Assembly (NCBI GenBank): GCA_026874595.1
Contig: CM049322.1
Coordinates: 42,582,340-42,646,339 of the forward strand
Direction of reading: 5' to 3'
From: Sipunculus nudus
Taxonomy: Eukaryota > Annelida > Sipuncula > Golfingiida > Sipunculidae
Length of the DNA: 64,000 bases
Part shown: positions 1-18,492 of the stretch, in pieces
Numbering within the stretch: position 1 is the stretch's first letter
Layout of the letters: the number at the start of each line of letters is the position of its first letter
Position numbers and translations under genes: made by a program
Notes under the pieces: generated by a model
What the model was told of the DNA's origin: nothing
The model's input: only the letters and a program-made list of their open reading frames with translations
Databases searched by the model: none

Positions 1-89
1 TTTTAGTAATAATATTTCATAGAGTAAATCAGCAAAAACATAAATTTTACATTAAATATATAATAACCAGCTAGAAGCTTTCCTACTGA

Positions 90-7778
<7,689 letters not shown>

Positions 7779-7972
7779 CTGGCTAGTGTACTTCACACTG
7801 TATTATGTATCCGGGGGATGATGTACGCGGTAATGAGAAGACATTTAACACCTACACATACCTAGTTATTGTGGATCCTTTATCGCCCCAGTGAACTTAC
7901 TACAACGAGACAGTAAAGGAGCTATTTTTTTGGATACACGTCACAATACCGTAGATGAACAAATAAAAGTAC

Positions 7973-8154
7973 AGTGAAACCCCGTTGTGTCGAATTCGCT
8001 TTAGTAGAATACCCCGCTTACGTCGAAGTTACAGACTCGATATTCCAGACAATTTTAGTTGAATTATTACCAAAAGAAACCCGCCTGTGTCTACCCTCGG
8101 ATGTTTTGAAGTTTTATGAGGGTCTCTTCGAAATCGACACAACGGGGTTTCACT
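7973..8154. mobile_element. Palindromic MITE, about 182 bp
   Basis: The left end AGTGAAACCCCGTTGTGTCG (from 7973) is the exact inverse of the right end CGACACAACGGGGTTTCACT (to 8154). The ends resemble pogo/Tigger-type CAGTGAAACC termini. The short open frame across it is a by-product of the inverted repeats. Confidence 0.8.
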
Positions 8155-8344
8155 TTATATTCCCCGGCGTCATTCCCGAGTAGAAGCATACGTTATCAGT
8201 TCGTTTGTTCTGACTGTACATTCTATATTATGTCCGGGAACATAAGGGTATCCGCCAGGAGGATATGCTTTCATTTCTGTAAGTGTTTGTTTATACTCAC
8301 AACATTACTCACATAATCATGAGTGGAATCTCATGATATTTTTA

Positions 8345-8475
8345 GGCAGACCTGTAAGCCGCCGCCGAATTTCGCCAGCCGCCGCCGTTTATTTCATAAG
8401 CAAGCCGCCGCCGATAGTTTTCTTGAGCCGCCGAAATGCGCCAGCCGCCGCCAATTATTTAACACAGGCTCAGCC
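8345..8475. repeat. GCC-rich tandem repeat block
   Basis: Irregular repeats of AGCCGCCGCC separated by 15-20 AT-rich bases, at least six times. A reversed GGCTGGC-rich block lies at about 11110-11235, and the two may be subterminal repeats of one nested element. Confidence 0.6.
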
Positions 8476-9632
8476 GCCGGTTAAATACTAATAAACTGAT
8501 AAAAAAAAAGGATATTCGCTTGCATACTTCAGCTTGTAAATAATTACTACAGTAACATGTTAACACGAACCCGTCTCCAGCATATTTCACCGAGCTGCCT
8601 GGCTTCGCAATGGTCTTGCATGATTAATTTTGTGAAAATTGTAAGTCATTATGTTAGACAGTTAACATGGTTCCCGCAAGCCCTTTTTTTCAGACCGGAT
8701 AACTGACATATTTCCCGTTTGGTCAAGAGCGTTTCTCTAACCCCGGTTGCCCAGAAATGAAGAGTATAAGTGCCAGAATCCAGATCATTCCAAGTTTATT
8801 CAGTCAGATACATTAAGCTTGGTCATTCATTTAGTCAAGTTATCTAGGTCGGTGTGCAATATTTAAAAAAAATATATACAGCCCGGTTAACATTCAGGAT
8901 TAAATGAAACAAAAATCAACAGGGAAAAGCTGTTATATGTATGAAAAAATAGGCATGCATTTTTGTTATCATTGTTTCCAGCCAATATAAGTCATTTTAG
9001 TGTAGGTATAACCGTGAAACGATGTCGGCAGCCACCGACGGCTCATAACTTCATCATATTATAATCGTGCTACAAATTTCATTCGCGTAAACACCTATGG
9101 ATAAATGTCATAAATTTCTTGAGCAGAAACTAAACGTTTGAGCGAGTTTGATTGGTTTGCAATTTGAAGTTAAAACGCGAGACCAATTCAGTGTCAAACA
9201 GTTGATGACACCGGCTGCTTCAACCACTGACAAACATGTTGCCGCATGAACATATCAAGGGTCACAGAGGTCACGGGGATGATTGAGGCTTACACCTACG
9301 AAAATTCATGACAGAATTCCTATTTCAATTAAGACACCTGACAAATTTCATATACAATTGCGACTGGGAAAGTTCAGCGCAAGAAAAAAAAAACCATGTC
9401 GATCTCAGTCTAGGCCAAATGAAATCGGGGATTTCGTCGTTATGGCAGTGAGTTAGTCTGTTCACAATATGTGTTTTAAGTAATCACATTTTCATGATTA
9501 TTATAAAAAACTCTTTGGCTGGGGTTCGATTTTGTACGATTATGTCACCTCTCTCCCTCCTCAAATGACAGATTATTACCAAATGTTTTGATTTATTTAA
9601 AGACACTCGCGGGTGAAGCATGACTTTCTGTA

Positions 9633-9635
<3 letters not shown>

Positions 9636-9712
<77 letters not shown>
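9636..9712. repeat. (TA)n microsatellite
   Basis: Pure TA tract abutting the left end of a solo LTR. Confidence 0.95.
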
Positions 9713-9716
<4 letters not shown>

Positions 9717-10531
9717 ACAGGTGCCCTTTTTTCTTGTGTGACACAGGTGTAACTCGTGTTGTAGCGCCCTTGTTTGGCCGCGTATTGCATTCTCAGTTTA
9801 ATCTGTACTGGTTGAACTCTCGTTGTCATGCTAGCGTGGGGCTTATTCGCCTGGCCGAGCTCACGTGTGAACCCTAATATGTGGGGACACAGCGATGTTT
9901 TTCTAGATGATTCCTGTAACGCGTGTTTACTGTGTGTTTTAATGGATTTTTTAGACTGTTCGAGAAGTGGAAAATTCTCGGCTTGGGGTGAGAAGTTATA
10001 AATAGGGGGCTGTGCTTTAAACCGAGAGAGAAGTGAGAGGATTTCAAGCGGACACAGACGTGTGTATTTCAGTTTGTAGGACCTGTCCGATTATCCAGTA
10101 ATTTCAGGTATTCTACTGTTACTTACTCTATACAATTTAATGCTGCCGGCCTCAAGTTTACTTTCTGGATTGTTACAAGGGCTTTACATTGGACTGTTAT
10201 TCTCCGAGAGTATACATTTAAAGAACTTGTCGCTGTGGCGGTGATGGTATACAGGTACTGTGCACTTTGTTTGTTAGGCTGTGTGATTATATTGATTTTA
10301 TGTTATACTGTTATTGTACTGTGTAATTGTATTGATTTAGTGTACTGTAATGTTAGGGTTGTTTATGAATAAATTATAGTTATTTCTTAAAAAAAAAAAA
10401 CACTGACTTCTTTATTCATTCCCCTGCACATTTCACGCTGCCTAGTGTTACAGAATCTGATTTTTTTATCTCCATTACAAAATTCATGTTCATCATGCAT
10501 ACAGGATCTGTTTATATTAGGTTCCTTAACA
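9713..10531 (+). mobile_element. Solo LTR of a Gmr1-like Ty3/gypsy family
   Basis: The 819-bp copy starts TGTTACAGGTGCCC and ends GGTTCCTTAACA. It aligns end to end with the LTRs at 52044-52897 and 61289-62062. A TATA-like TATAAATA lies at 9997-10004 and an AATAAA-type signal lies near the end. No internal sequence adjoins it, so it is a solo LTR fossil. It is inserted at the edge of a TA tract, so a target duplication is not clear. Confidence 0.8.
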
Positions 10532-11109
10532 GTATAAATATGTATATATTGACAAAAATTCCTGCCCTTTCACATAACCCATGTAATACTGTTTAAAAAA
10601 GAAGCAAACGGTACGTCAAGCCATGACACTTGATAAACGATTAGCTGGTTGATTTGTCATGCAAGTGAGCGCACGAAAACAGTTGCTCAGCGGATGCAAA
10701 CAATGATATCTATACATTTCAATAGCTGAATTGAAACCTTCGATTTTCCAAGATGCTTTTAGCAATGTAACGTTATATCACTTGAGATCAAATAAAAGAT
10801 GTGTTCACAATGTCTGTAGAAAAAATGAGGAAAATCATAACAATCTTCATTTGATCAAATAAGCGCTCACCTTCACCAAAACACGCTATATTGTCAGATC
10901 TGAAACCACAATGGGGGGAATCCCCATCTTTCACGTAACCACTCGCTGTCCTTGTACACGCCTGGCGTGATATTGAATAAAATTAATTTATCCAAAGGGT
11001 AATAACCTTGTCAAAATATTTGTTAAGTTTGTTTTATATTATTGTACGTATGAATATAATTGCATTAGACTGAGGCAACATTTTGTCCATTAAATATTTG
11101 CCTCATCTT

Positions 11110-11235
11110 TACGGCTCAGCCGGCTAGCCAGCCACAACGTTGTCCACTCAGCCATCACCATTGTTCTTAGACCGGCTAGCCAACCATTTTTTCTTCTAGC
11201 CAGCCGATTTACAGGTCAACGGCTGGCTCCCGGGT
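11110..11235. repeat. GGCTGGC/GGCTAGCC-rich block
   Basis: Repeated CCGGCTAGCCA and GGCTGGC motifs. The outer edge CAGACCCGGG...GACCTGTAAATCGGC, read inverted, resembles the outer edge of the block at 8345 (CAGACCTGTAAGCCGCC). This may be the far end of a roughly 2.9-kb nested element. Confidence 0.35.
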
Positions 11236-11566
11236 CTGTTTTTAAGGCATGAAGAATAAGTTAGATTTGGTGTAGGCAAAGTACCAGATCCGAATTAAGG
11301 AAAGTCAGGAAGGAAGGTTGAGGAATGAATTGGAAACCTGCTCCCTACGGGATTACAAAAATCCCGACGGGGTTTGGAAAGGCAGCATATTGAACGTCCG
11401 ATGCCTTGTTTGCTGACCAATATGGTTGAGGCGATTTATCCAAAGGGACACAGACAAAAGGCCATTCCGACCAGAGAAACCTCTCCTACCACGCACCCAA
11501 CCCAAAACATCCCCTCCATCCCTTTAGAACAAACAGGAATATCGCTGTAATATATTTAAATATTAA

Positions 11567-11572
<6 letters not shown>

Positions 11573-11640
<68 letters not shown>
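11573..11640. repeat. (TA)n microsatellite
   Basis: TA repeat immediately before a SINE fragment. Confidence 0.95.
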
Positions 11641-11644
<4 letters not shown>

Positions 11645-11646
<2 letters not shown>

Positions 11647-11775
11647 GTAATGGGCCTGGAAAGTCGAGTGGCAAAACGCTCCGCTCTTTCCGCTGACGAC
11701 CTGGGTTCGATCCCGTCGTGACTGTGAGAGTGGGATGTAGCTGCCGGTCCTGGCCGGTCCCTGCCGGGCTTGTGA
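11645..11775 (+). mobile_element. SINE fragment, same family as 4642
   Basis: GAGTGGCAAAACGCTC, GGGTTCGATCCCG and GTGAGAGTGGGATGTAGC match the SINE at 4642 in order. Only the tRNA-related head and part of the body remain. Confidence 0.7.
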
Positions 11776-12569
11776 GTTAACGCAAGGCCCTGGAAACTAC
11801 TATATAATTATTCATGCACGTGTGTAATCTGAATTTTTTTTCATGGACAGCTCTTGTCTCAATTGTTTTAACGGGTCTCGCGTTAGACAAACGTACAAAA
11901 CGTACATAGATTTCGCAATATCCACTAGAGGTCACTTCGCCATATGTTTACACTTATTTTTCTGGCGCGAGATCTCGTTTCTGTGGTTGATAGATCTCTG
12001 TCAATCAATGTGCGCTAGCCACTCTTTCCAATGGAACGCAGCAACATAGCCTGCATTTAAACGATACAATAATTAAGGCAAATAGAAAATATAAAGTATG
12101 CTTTGACAACGTCCACTTTAAATATAACAAAAAATGGCATTTATCCGTGAAATATATTTATTATATCGATAAACCTGCGGACCTATTTGCGGTGTGATAT
12201 CTGTGACGCGGTATTGTATATATTTACAAGAATACTTGTGCAAGTTTACGTGATACAATTGCTGCCAGAATTGATGAAGACATGAATGCATGATGATAGT
12301 GCAGGAACACATTTTGTGGTCTTTTCAACATGATGAAAACGAATTATGTTTCATTAATATTATGATGCATGAATTGGAGGATTAACCCGTATATCATGCT
12401 GAAATAAGACACGAATCCCAAGGGATCGAGAGTCACATGTTGTATACATTTACTGATCACCCAAGTAAGGCGTTGACTGGGTCAGATGTCATGTTAAACA
12501 TGCTTTAGCCATAATTACTGGCAGGGTCATATCATTGGCTCAATAGACTTTTCACCCTGTACGGAGGTT

Positions 12570-12965
12570 GGCTTTCTCTGCAATAACCACCCTTCCGCCA
12601 GACGTCGTTTTTACTCAAAACGGACTTCTTCCAGTTGGGCTGTTTGGGACGGCCAGAACAACTTGTCTCAAGAAAAACCTTTTGTTTACGTTTTTCATGC
12701 CCGTGTTTCAATTATTACTTTTTCAAATAAGTCCTCACCACGAAAACTCCCATGTTAATGTAATTTGAATAGAAACAATTCTTATCCAGCGTACTTGAAT
12801 CGATTATATTATGTTTTCCCTACATTTTAACCTACACCATATTTGAATATAGAAGCTCCGGTTGGCTACAGATTTTGTGGCTTCTGACATCGAACCCTAT
12901 CCAGCAGGGTCGTGCTCTTGTGAGTCGAGTCTGCGCAGTGTAATCGCTTATGCTGCAACAACATA
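12570..12965 (+). repeat. Dispersed repeat of about 400 bp (copy in gene B upstream region)
   Basis: Starts near ACCACCCTTCCGCCAGACG, runs through ACAACTTGTCTCAAG and ends near CTTGTGAGTCGAGTCTGCG. Related copies are at 19495-19950, 28235-28590, 37680-38070 and 50405-50880, so the same sequence is in the upstream regions and in intron 4 of the lipocalin genes. Family unknown. Confidence 0.6.
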
Positions 12966-14091
12966 TTTAAAGAAGCGGTGGCGACATCTGATGGAGACAA
13001 GCGTCGTCGCCTCACGTCAGACTTACCAGCTCCCGATAAAGGATAAATATATAAGAAAAATGACATCCCCTCATTTATTTTCATCCAGCAATTAGTGCGA
13101 GATGCATGGGTCATTGATGTTAGGTTACCATGTCATGTTGAAATCAGAATTCACAGAAACCCAGCTTTATTTACCTATTCTTTAGAACGACGATCCTATT
13201 GCATTGGTCATTTTTAGAGAAAACATAAAATTGAATATTTAATTTCAATCTTATTTTACAGATATGACATGTTTGTGTGACAGAATAACTTCATTTTAAC
13301 TTTCAGGCTAACATGCTGAACAAAACGGTGATTGCAATTCTTTTGGTTTATACTTAGAGACAGAAAGTCAGCATCCATAATGTGGATAACCGATTATCGT
13401 TAACTGCATTTTGTTTTGCAAAGGCACACGGGAATGTACTTAAAATACGTTATCTCACTCCTTCAGGATGCATTATGATTTATCGTCGTTGGTCGGTGGG
13501 TTGACTGAATTATTTAATTTTTTTCGGCTAAATAACAACAGCAGATACAACTATTTTTTTTTAGGGCCGCCTTAAGAGGAAAATGCAATGCTGTCGGAAG
13601 GCAATTTATTTTTAAAGGATTCTGTAAGCTATGTAATGGGGCAATGTATTTAAACCTGTCGAGGCTGAAGCCAATCAGTTATATATGAGGCCGCCTTTAT
13701 ACCAGCCTGTAGAACTCACCTGTGATCTGACCATGGAATAAGTGAACAATAACCCATTTTTTTCTCTGTAGCAATAACCGATGATTCAGGGATACATAAT
13801 ATATGTGATGTCTGCAACTTCTCCAGTTCTCAGCATTAACCTTGTCCGTCGGTCACTACTGGATTTAAAAGAGGACAAAGGCGTTATTGTAAGAGCGGCA
13901 TATTTTCAGGAACAAGTTATTCTGAATTAGGCACATGTGCAAAAAAGCAGCACCTTATAAAAAACACGTTATGCTACCGATTTATGTTATGGGAACAACC
14001 TTAATTAATTTAAAACATATCAGTCAACATTCTTTAGCAGTTGAACGAAAATCTCTCTATTTTATTACGCAAAGGCCCAATACTAAACAAG

Positions 14092-14093
<2 letters not shown>

Positions 14094-14143
<50 letters not shown>
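14094..14143. repeat. (TA)n microsatellite
   Basis: TA repeat about 270 bp upstream of the gene B start. It is also present, at varied length, in the equivalent positions of U2a and U2b. Confidence 0.95.
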
Positions 14144-14149
<6 letters not shown>

Positions 14150-14360
14150 TATGGGTTATGTGTATGTATAAAGAACAAATCCCCCTCCCCCCCCCCCCCC
14201 CACCCCCGAAAAAAAAAATATATCTCCCTACCGAGACCTACTGAGTCGGCCCCAGAGACAGCTACGCTTTCAATACAAGTTTGAAAGTAATAGGTAGCCA
14301 TGCGTGACTCCACTATAACTAATAGGTTAAGAGCATTACTGTAGGCTTTATTCGCACACG

Positions 14361-14371
14361 AATATATATAG
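14361..14371 (+). promoter_or_regulatory. Putative TATA box of gene B
   Basis: AATATATATAG lies about 50 bp before the ATG, within a block (TTCGCACACGAA... GTGTAATAGCGGG) conserved in front of all three exon 1 copies. Position and conservation support a core promoter, but no start site is known. Confidence 0.5.
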
Positions 14372-14417
14372 TGTAATAGCGGGACTACTTGGATGTGTTT
14401 ACTGAGCAAAAGATACA

Positions 14418-14531
14418 ATGGAGGTTAATTTAATTATTGTTCTCATCTTCGGGATGTGTACTGGTGTTCTGTCACAAGATGGATGCAAACTGGCGGACCA
14501 GCCATTCATCGCTGATTATGAATTGGAGAGG
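14418..14531 (+). CDS. Gene B exon 1 (signal peptide)
   Basis: ATG starts [20 protein letters not shown], then [18 protein letters not shown], ending at a GTGAGT donor in phase 0. The hydrophobic core and the small residues before SQ fit a cleavable signal. The same exon recurs at 30052 and 39563. Confidence 0.92.
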
Positions 14532-17500
14532 GTGAGTAAACTAAACATGGGTGTGTATGTGTCATAGTTTGCGTGCGCCAAATCCTTATTGGGTGGATGT
14601 CAAGGGAATCGAAGGTGGACTTGATTCCATATGAGTCTATTCATAATTACGCTAAAATGACCAAGCTACATCTGATAAATGATTCATTAATACAGATAAA
14701 GAAAAGAAAAATTTGGCTCTAAAAACATTTATTTGGGGAGAGTATGATGTTCTTACAATGCATTGTGCTTCAAAATTGATTGGATAACCCTGTATCGAAG
14801 CGCTGTGGTTGGCTTCATATTCGCGAGGTTAGCATTTTGCGATTTTCGACTTCTCACTGTTCCGTGAGGGCTCGATTTTCGCAAGATCACCATACAATTA
14901 ACCTACAAACAGTTTATCCATTATTTAATTAATTAATTGAATGATGTAATGTATTCACAAATAAAGGTAACAGAAATGGACGAGGGCCCAATTGAACATC
15001 AAGCGAATAGAAATTATTGTACTTTGTCGGCAGATAATTTGTAAGATCTGATTGTTTATAATAGCTATCTTAGATTAGCGCTATTAAATATAAATATATA
15101 TAAATTATAATATTTATGAAAAGTTCATTTGGCCTCGATGATGGGGCATCGTATTCACGGTTTTATATTCGCGATAAAATTCCTGTCGCGAACATCGCGA
15201 ATTTAAAACCCTCGCGAACAGAACGGCATCCAAAGTAGATGACCAAAAGAGGAAAAGACGCAGTTTGACATTTATAAATAATACAAAACAAGATAAATGT
15301 TCTCAAAACGCCATAAAATGCATGCGAAATGGAACTTCCTCATTTAGAAACTAGATTAACCGTATCCGATTGTTTAATTGTTTGTGGATAAATAATATGT
15401 AAAATTACCCCAGCCAGGGCGTGTATGTTTTTACCGGTGTTGGTTTGTTTGTCCATTTGTTTGTCTGTTAACGCCAGTACTCAAACGTTTATTACAGGTG
15501 ACCATTCACCAAACCTTTAAAACATTATGTGATCTATGGCTTCCTCTGTGTATATATTAATGCTCCCAGGGTAATTTTGGTTATGAAAAGTTCTAATAAC
15601 GCCTTCATGAGGATACATGGGCATGTTAATTAACAACATATAACATGGGTGTAATATGTAAAATTAGGAGGTAGAACTCATAATTTAGGGAGTAGAAAGG
15701 TCACTTATTGCAAAAAAAACATTTGCAAACTTCTGGGTTATATGACTTGCTCCTGGATGCCCTTGTTGAAATTGTTTTGATCCCCCCCCCCCCCTAACAT
15801 TATAAACACGTTGCTATAAACAAAACAGGCAGCCTGTCTCCGGTGATATCCACATTTTCTGGCCAATTTTTTAACAAAAGCTCCAAGGATTACCTTTTGT
15901 TCACAAAGATCACATAGATGTTGGGCCCCTTTTAACAGGTGTGATGAAATTTTCAGAATAGGTGAGCAGGAGATAAGGAACAATTGATTAAAATTACGGC
16001 GTCATCCGGGTCATACCGGGTTAATAAGCTGCCGAGGCAAAGGTCTACTCTCTCTGGGTGATTTTCCAGTTTTGGAATATATTTTATGTTAAGTAGTTAC
16101 TTTATCTGGTGACCTTTAGGGCTGAATATCAGTTCTGGGTATAAATTATAGTATGAATTTACACGTGTCGTATTGTGTATCGTATTTTTAATGACTCGAT
16201 TCGTGTCGTAGCATGAGACATGACACTCAGGCCTTCTAAAATAACTGAAAGGAGCCTGTGAGTCATAATGTCAGTCATAATAGAACACTCGTTTTTAAAA
16301 TTCGGATCTGCTGTGTACGGATGAATTTAATATAAATTACCCATATTTTTTTTATTTTCCCAAACGATTAACGTCACTTTATGTCTTAGTTCGGACAAAT
16401 AACAGATCGACAAGCAAATGAAAATAAAAAAAATACTGTTAGAAATGGCGTGCACATTTGCTTGTACTAGATTTGGTGTTAACCCACCAGATTGTACTGT
16501 CACCCAAATGATTTTAATTAATTAAAGATCCACGGTTGGGTGGCAGGCTGGCGCTAATCATAAGAAAACCGAATAACAGATAGTGAGGGCCGGGCAATGG
16601 TCAAAGAGGGCCTTTGTCTTGGGTTAGGCTAAATGGATATGAAAGGTTTTGCTTTTCTAATCGATTATGACGAAGTGTAGAAAAGTGTATCGATTTCATC
16701 ATTTCTGTCTGTTAGTATGACTTCGTCAAATTTTATTGTTTGGCTGTTGTTCAGTGATATATGTATTATTAGTTTCCAGAACAAAAGGGCTTTGTCACTT
16801 ATAATGCTTCACTTAGAATGCTCAACCTTAATTTGACTTGCAATATTTGTCCAAAAGCCGTGTCTGTAGGAAATGTGCAGGTCCATTTACTAGACATCAT
16901 CATTTATTTTACGGACCATCAGTGAACAGGTGCCTCGTTCAAATATGTGAGTTATCTGTGCATCAGTCCATCATTGTCCCAACGTACCACATCCACTGGA
17001 TTAAGAAACAGAACTACACGTAATAAACGATAAATCTGCATTCTAAAGAATGCACACATCATTCATGTGTGTGTCTGTTGAGAGGGGGGGGGGGGCTATA
17101 TCGGGAAGCTTCCGACACGTGTTTTCATTCACTTGATAAGCCCATATTCGCAGGTCATTCCTGCATAAATAACTGGACATTTGTGAATATTCCCGATGAC
17201 CTTTCTCAAAATGAATCATATGCCCAATTCAAATCAAACCGATTCTTCATTGGCTCATGCAATTTCGTAAATGTGTCTGTGAGTTATGTTGTTTACAAAC
17301 ACACACACTCACACACAACACACATATACACACACGAACGGTGATGAACGTACATATGTACGTTTGTGTAAATATTAGTGTGCCGAATTTACATATAATT
17401 ACTGTATGTAAAGATTCATATATACATATAAACATATATGAGTGTTATATGTTATTTTGTGTGATTCTATAGTGTAACATATTTTACATATAATAACTTA

Positions 17501-18443
17501 AAATTATATTATCATTTCAGTTAATGGGCCGCTGGTTTTTGGTGTATATGGCACCTAGCAGAAACGAACTGGGCGAGGGATCCGTGATTGACCTGTACAA
17601 TGACAAAGGCAGATTCTTCATCAGGAATGTCTATCTGTACGTTATTTCTCCATATTTTGGATGTCTGTAGCAGCGGGCTTGCTCGGTTATCTCACTGCTG
17701 GTTTGCTTGCTTAACATTTTATTAAAATTAAATATTGGATGGATATATATATATGACGCAATAAACGCCTGTCGTAGAACATTACACACCAATGTCACTT
17801 TTAATTAGCATTCAGGTTTTTGACATTTGATTTATAATCTATACATATCTCTCCGCGGCCAAATATTTGTGCAGTCTTCTCAAAGAGGCCATCCACGTCA
17901 TTCAAATCATAATTTTCAGCACTTACTGTAAAGAAAATGAGATATTGGTTGTTCTCTGCCGGGCCCTTTGATCCATCCAGTTGGAAGAAATAAAGTAACC
18001 AATTAAGGTCATATATTGATGCAAATTAATCATATTAATTTTATTTTCTATACACTACTATACATCTACATTTATATTACACAATAAGAATCAATAGAAT
18101 CACAGAACAGTGCAATGGGCCGATCCAATGGGTAAACTCGCCTCGATCAAAGGCGAGGCTCGGTAACTTCCTTACATATCTCGAGTGGCCAAAACATGAG
18201 CCTTACGGTCACATATATAGCAAAAGGATCAACAGACAATTCATGCTCTAATATTTCTAAGGGGGTATTTTTCGATGCGAAACAAATGAAAATATCCATT
18301 AACTATCTAATATTTATTGTTTGTGATGAATCTTGGCGTAACCTAGCAATCAGACACTTTCATCAAGCAAGGCGTGATAATAACGTTGACCGTAGGTACT
18401 TCTAAGTATTTACTAAAATGGAGGATCTTATTACGTCATTTTC

Positions 18444-18492
<49 letters not shown>

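Larger units (their letters stand above)
7779..14417. other. Divergent intergenic region between gene A and gene B
   Basis: 6.6 kb separate the two start codons. It holds a small palindromic MITE, a GCC-rich block, a solo LTR, TA tracts, a SINE fragment and, from about 11780, the start of duplicated unit U1. No conserved reading frame is seen. The last 1.8 kb before gene B is conserved upstream of both other exon 1 copies. Confidence 0.7.

Noticed and set aside
7974-8183. 69-codon frame as a small protein
   Set aside because: It lies on a palindromic MITE; the two ends encode inverted-repeat sequence.
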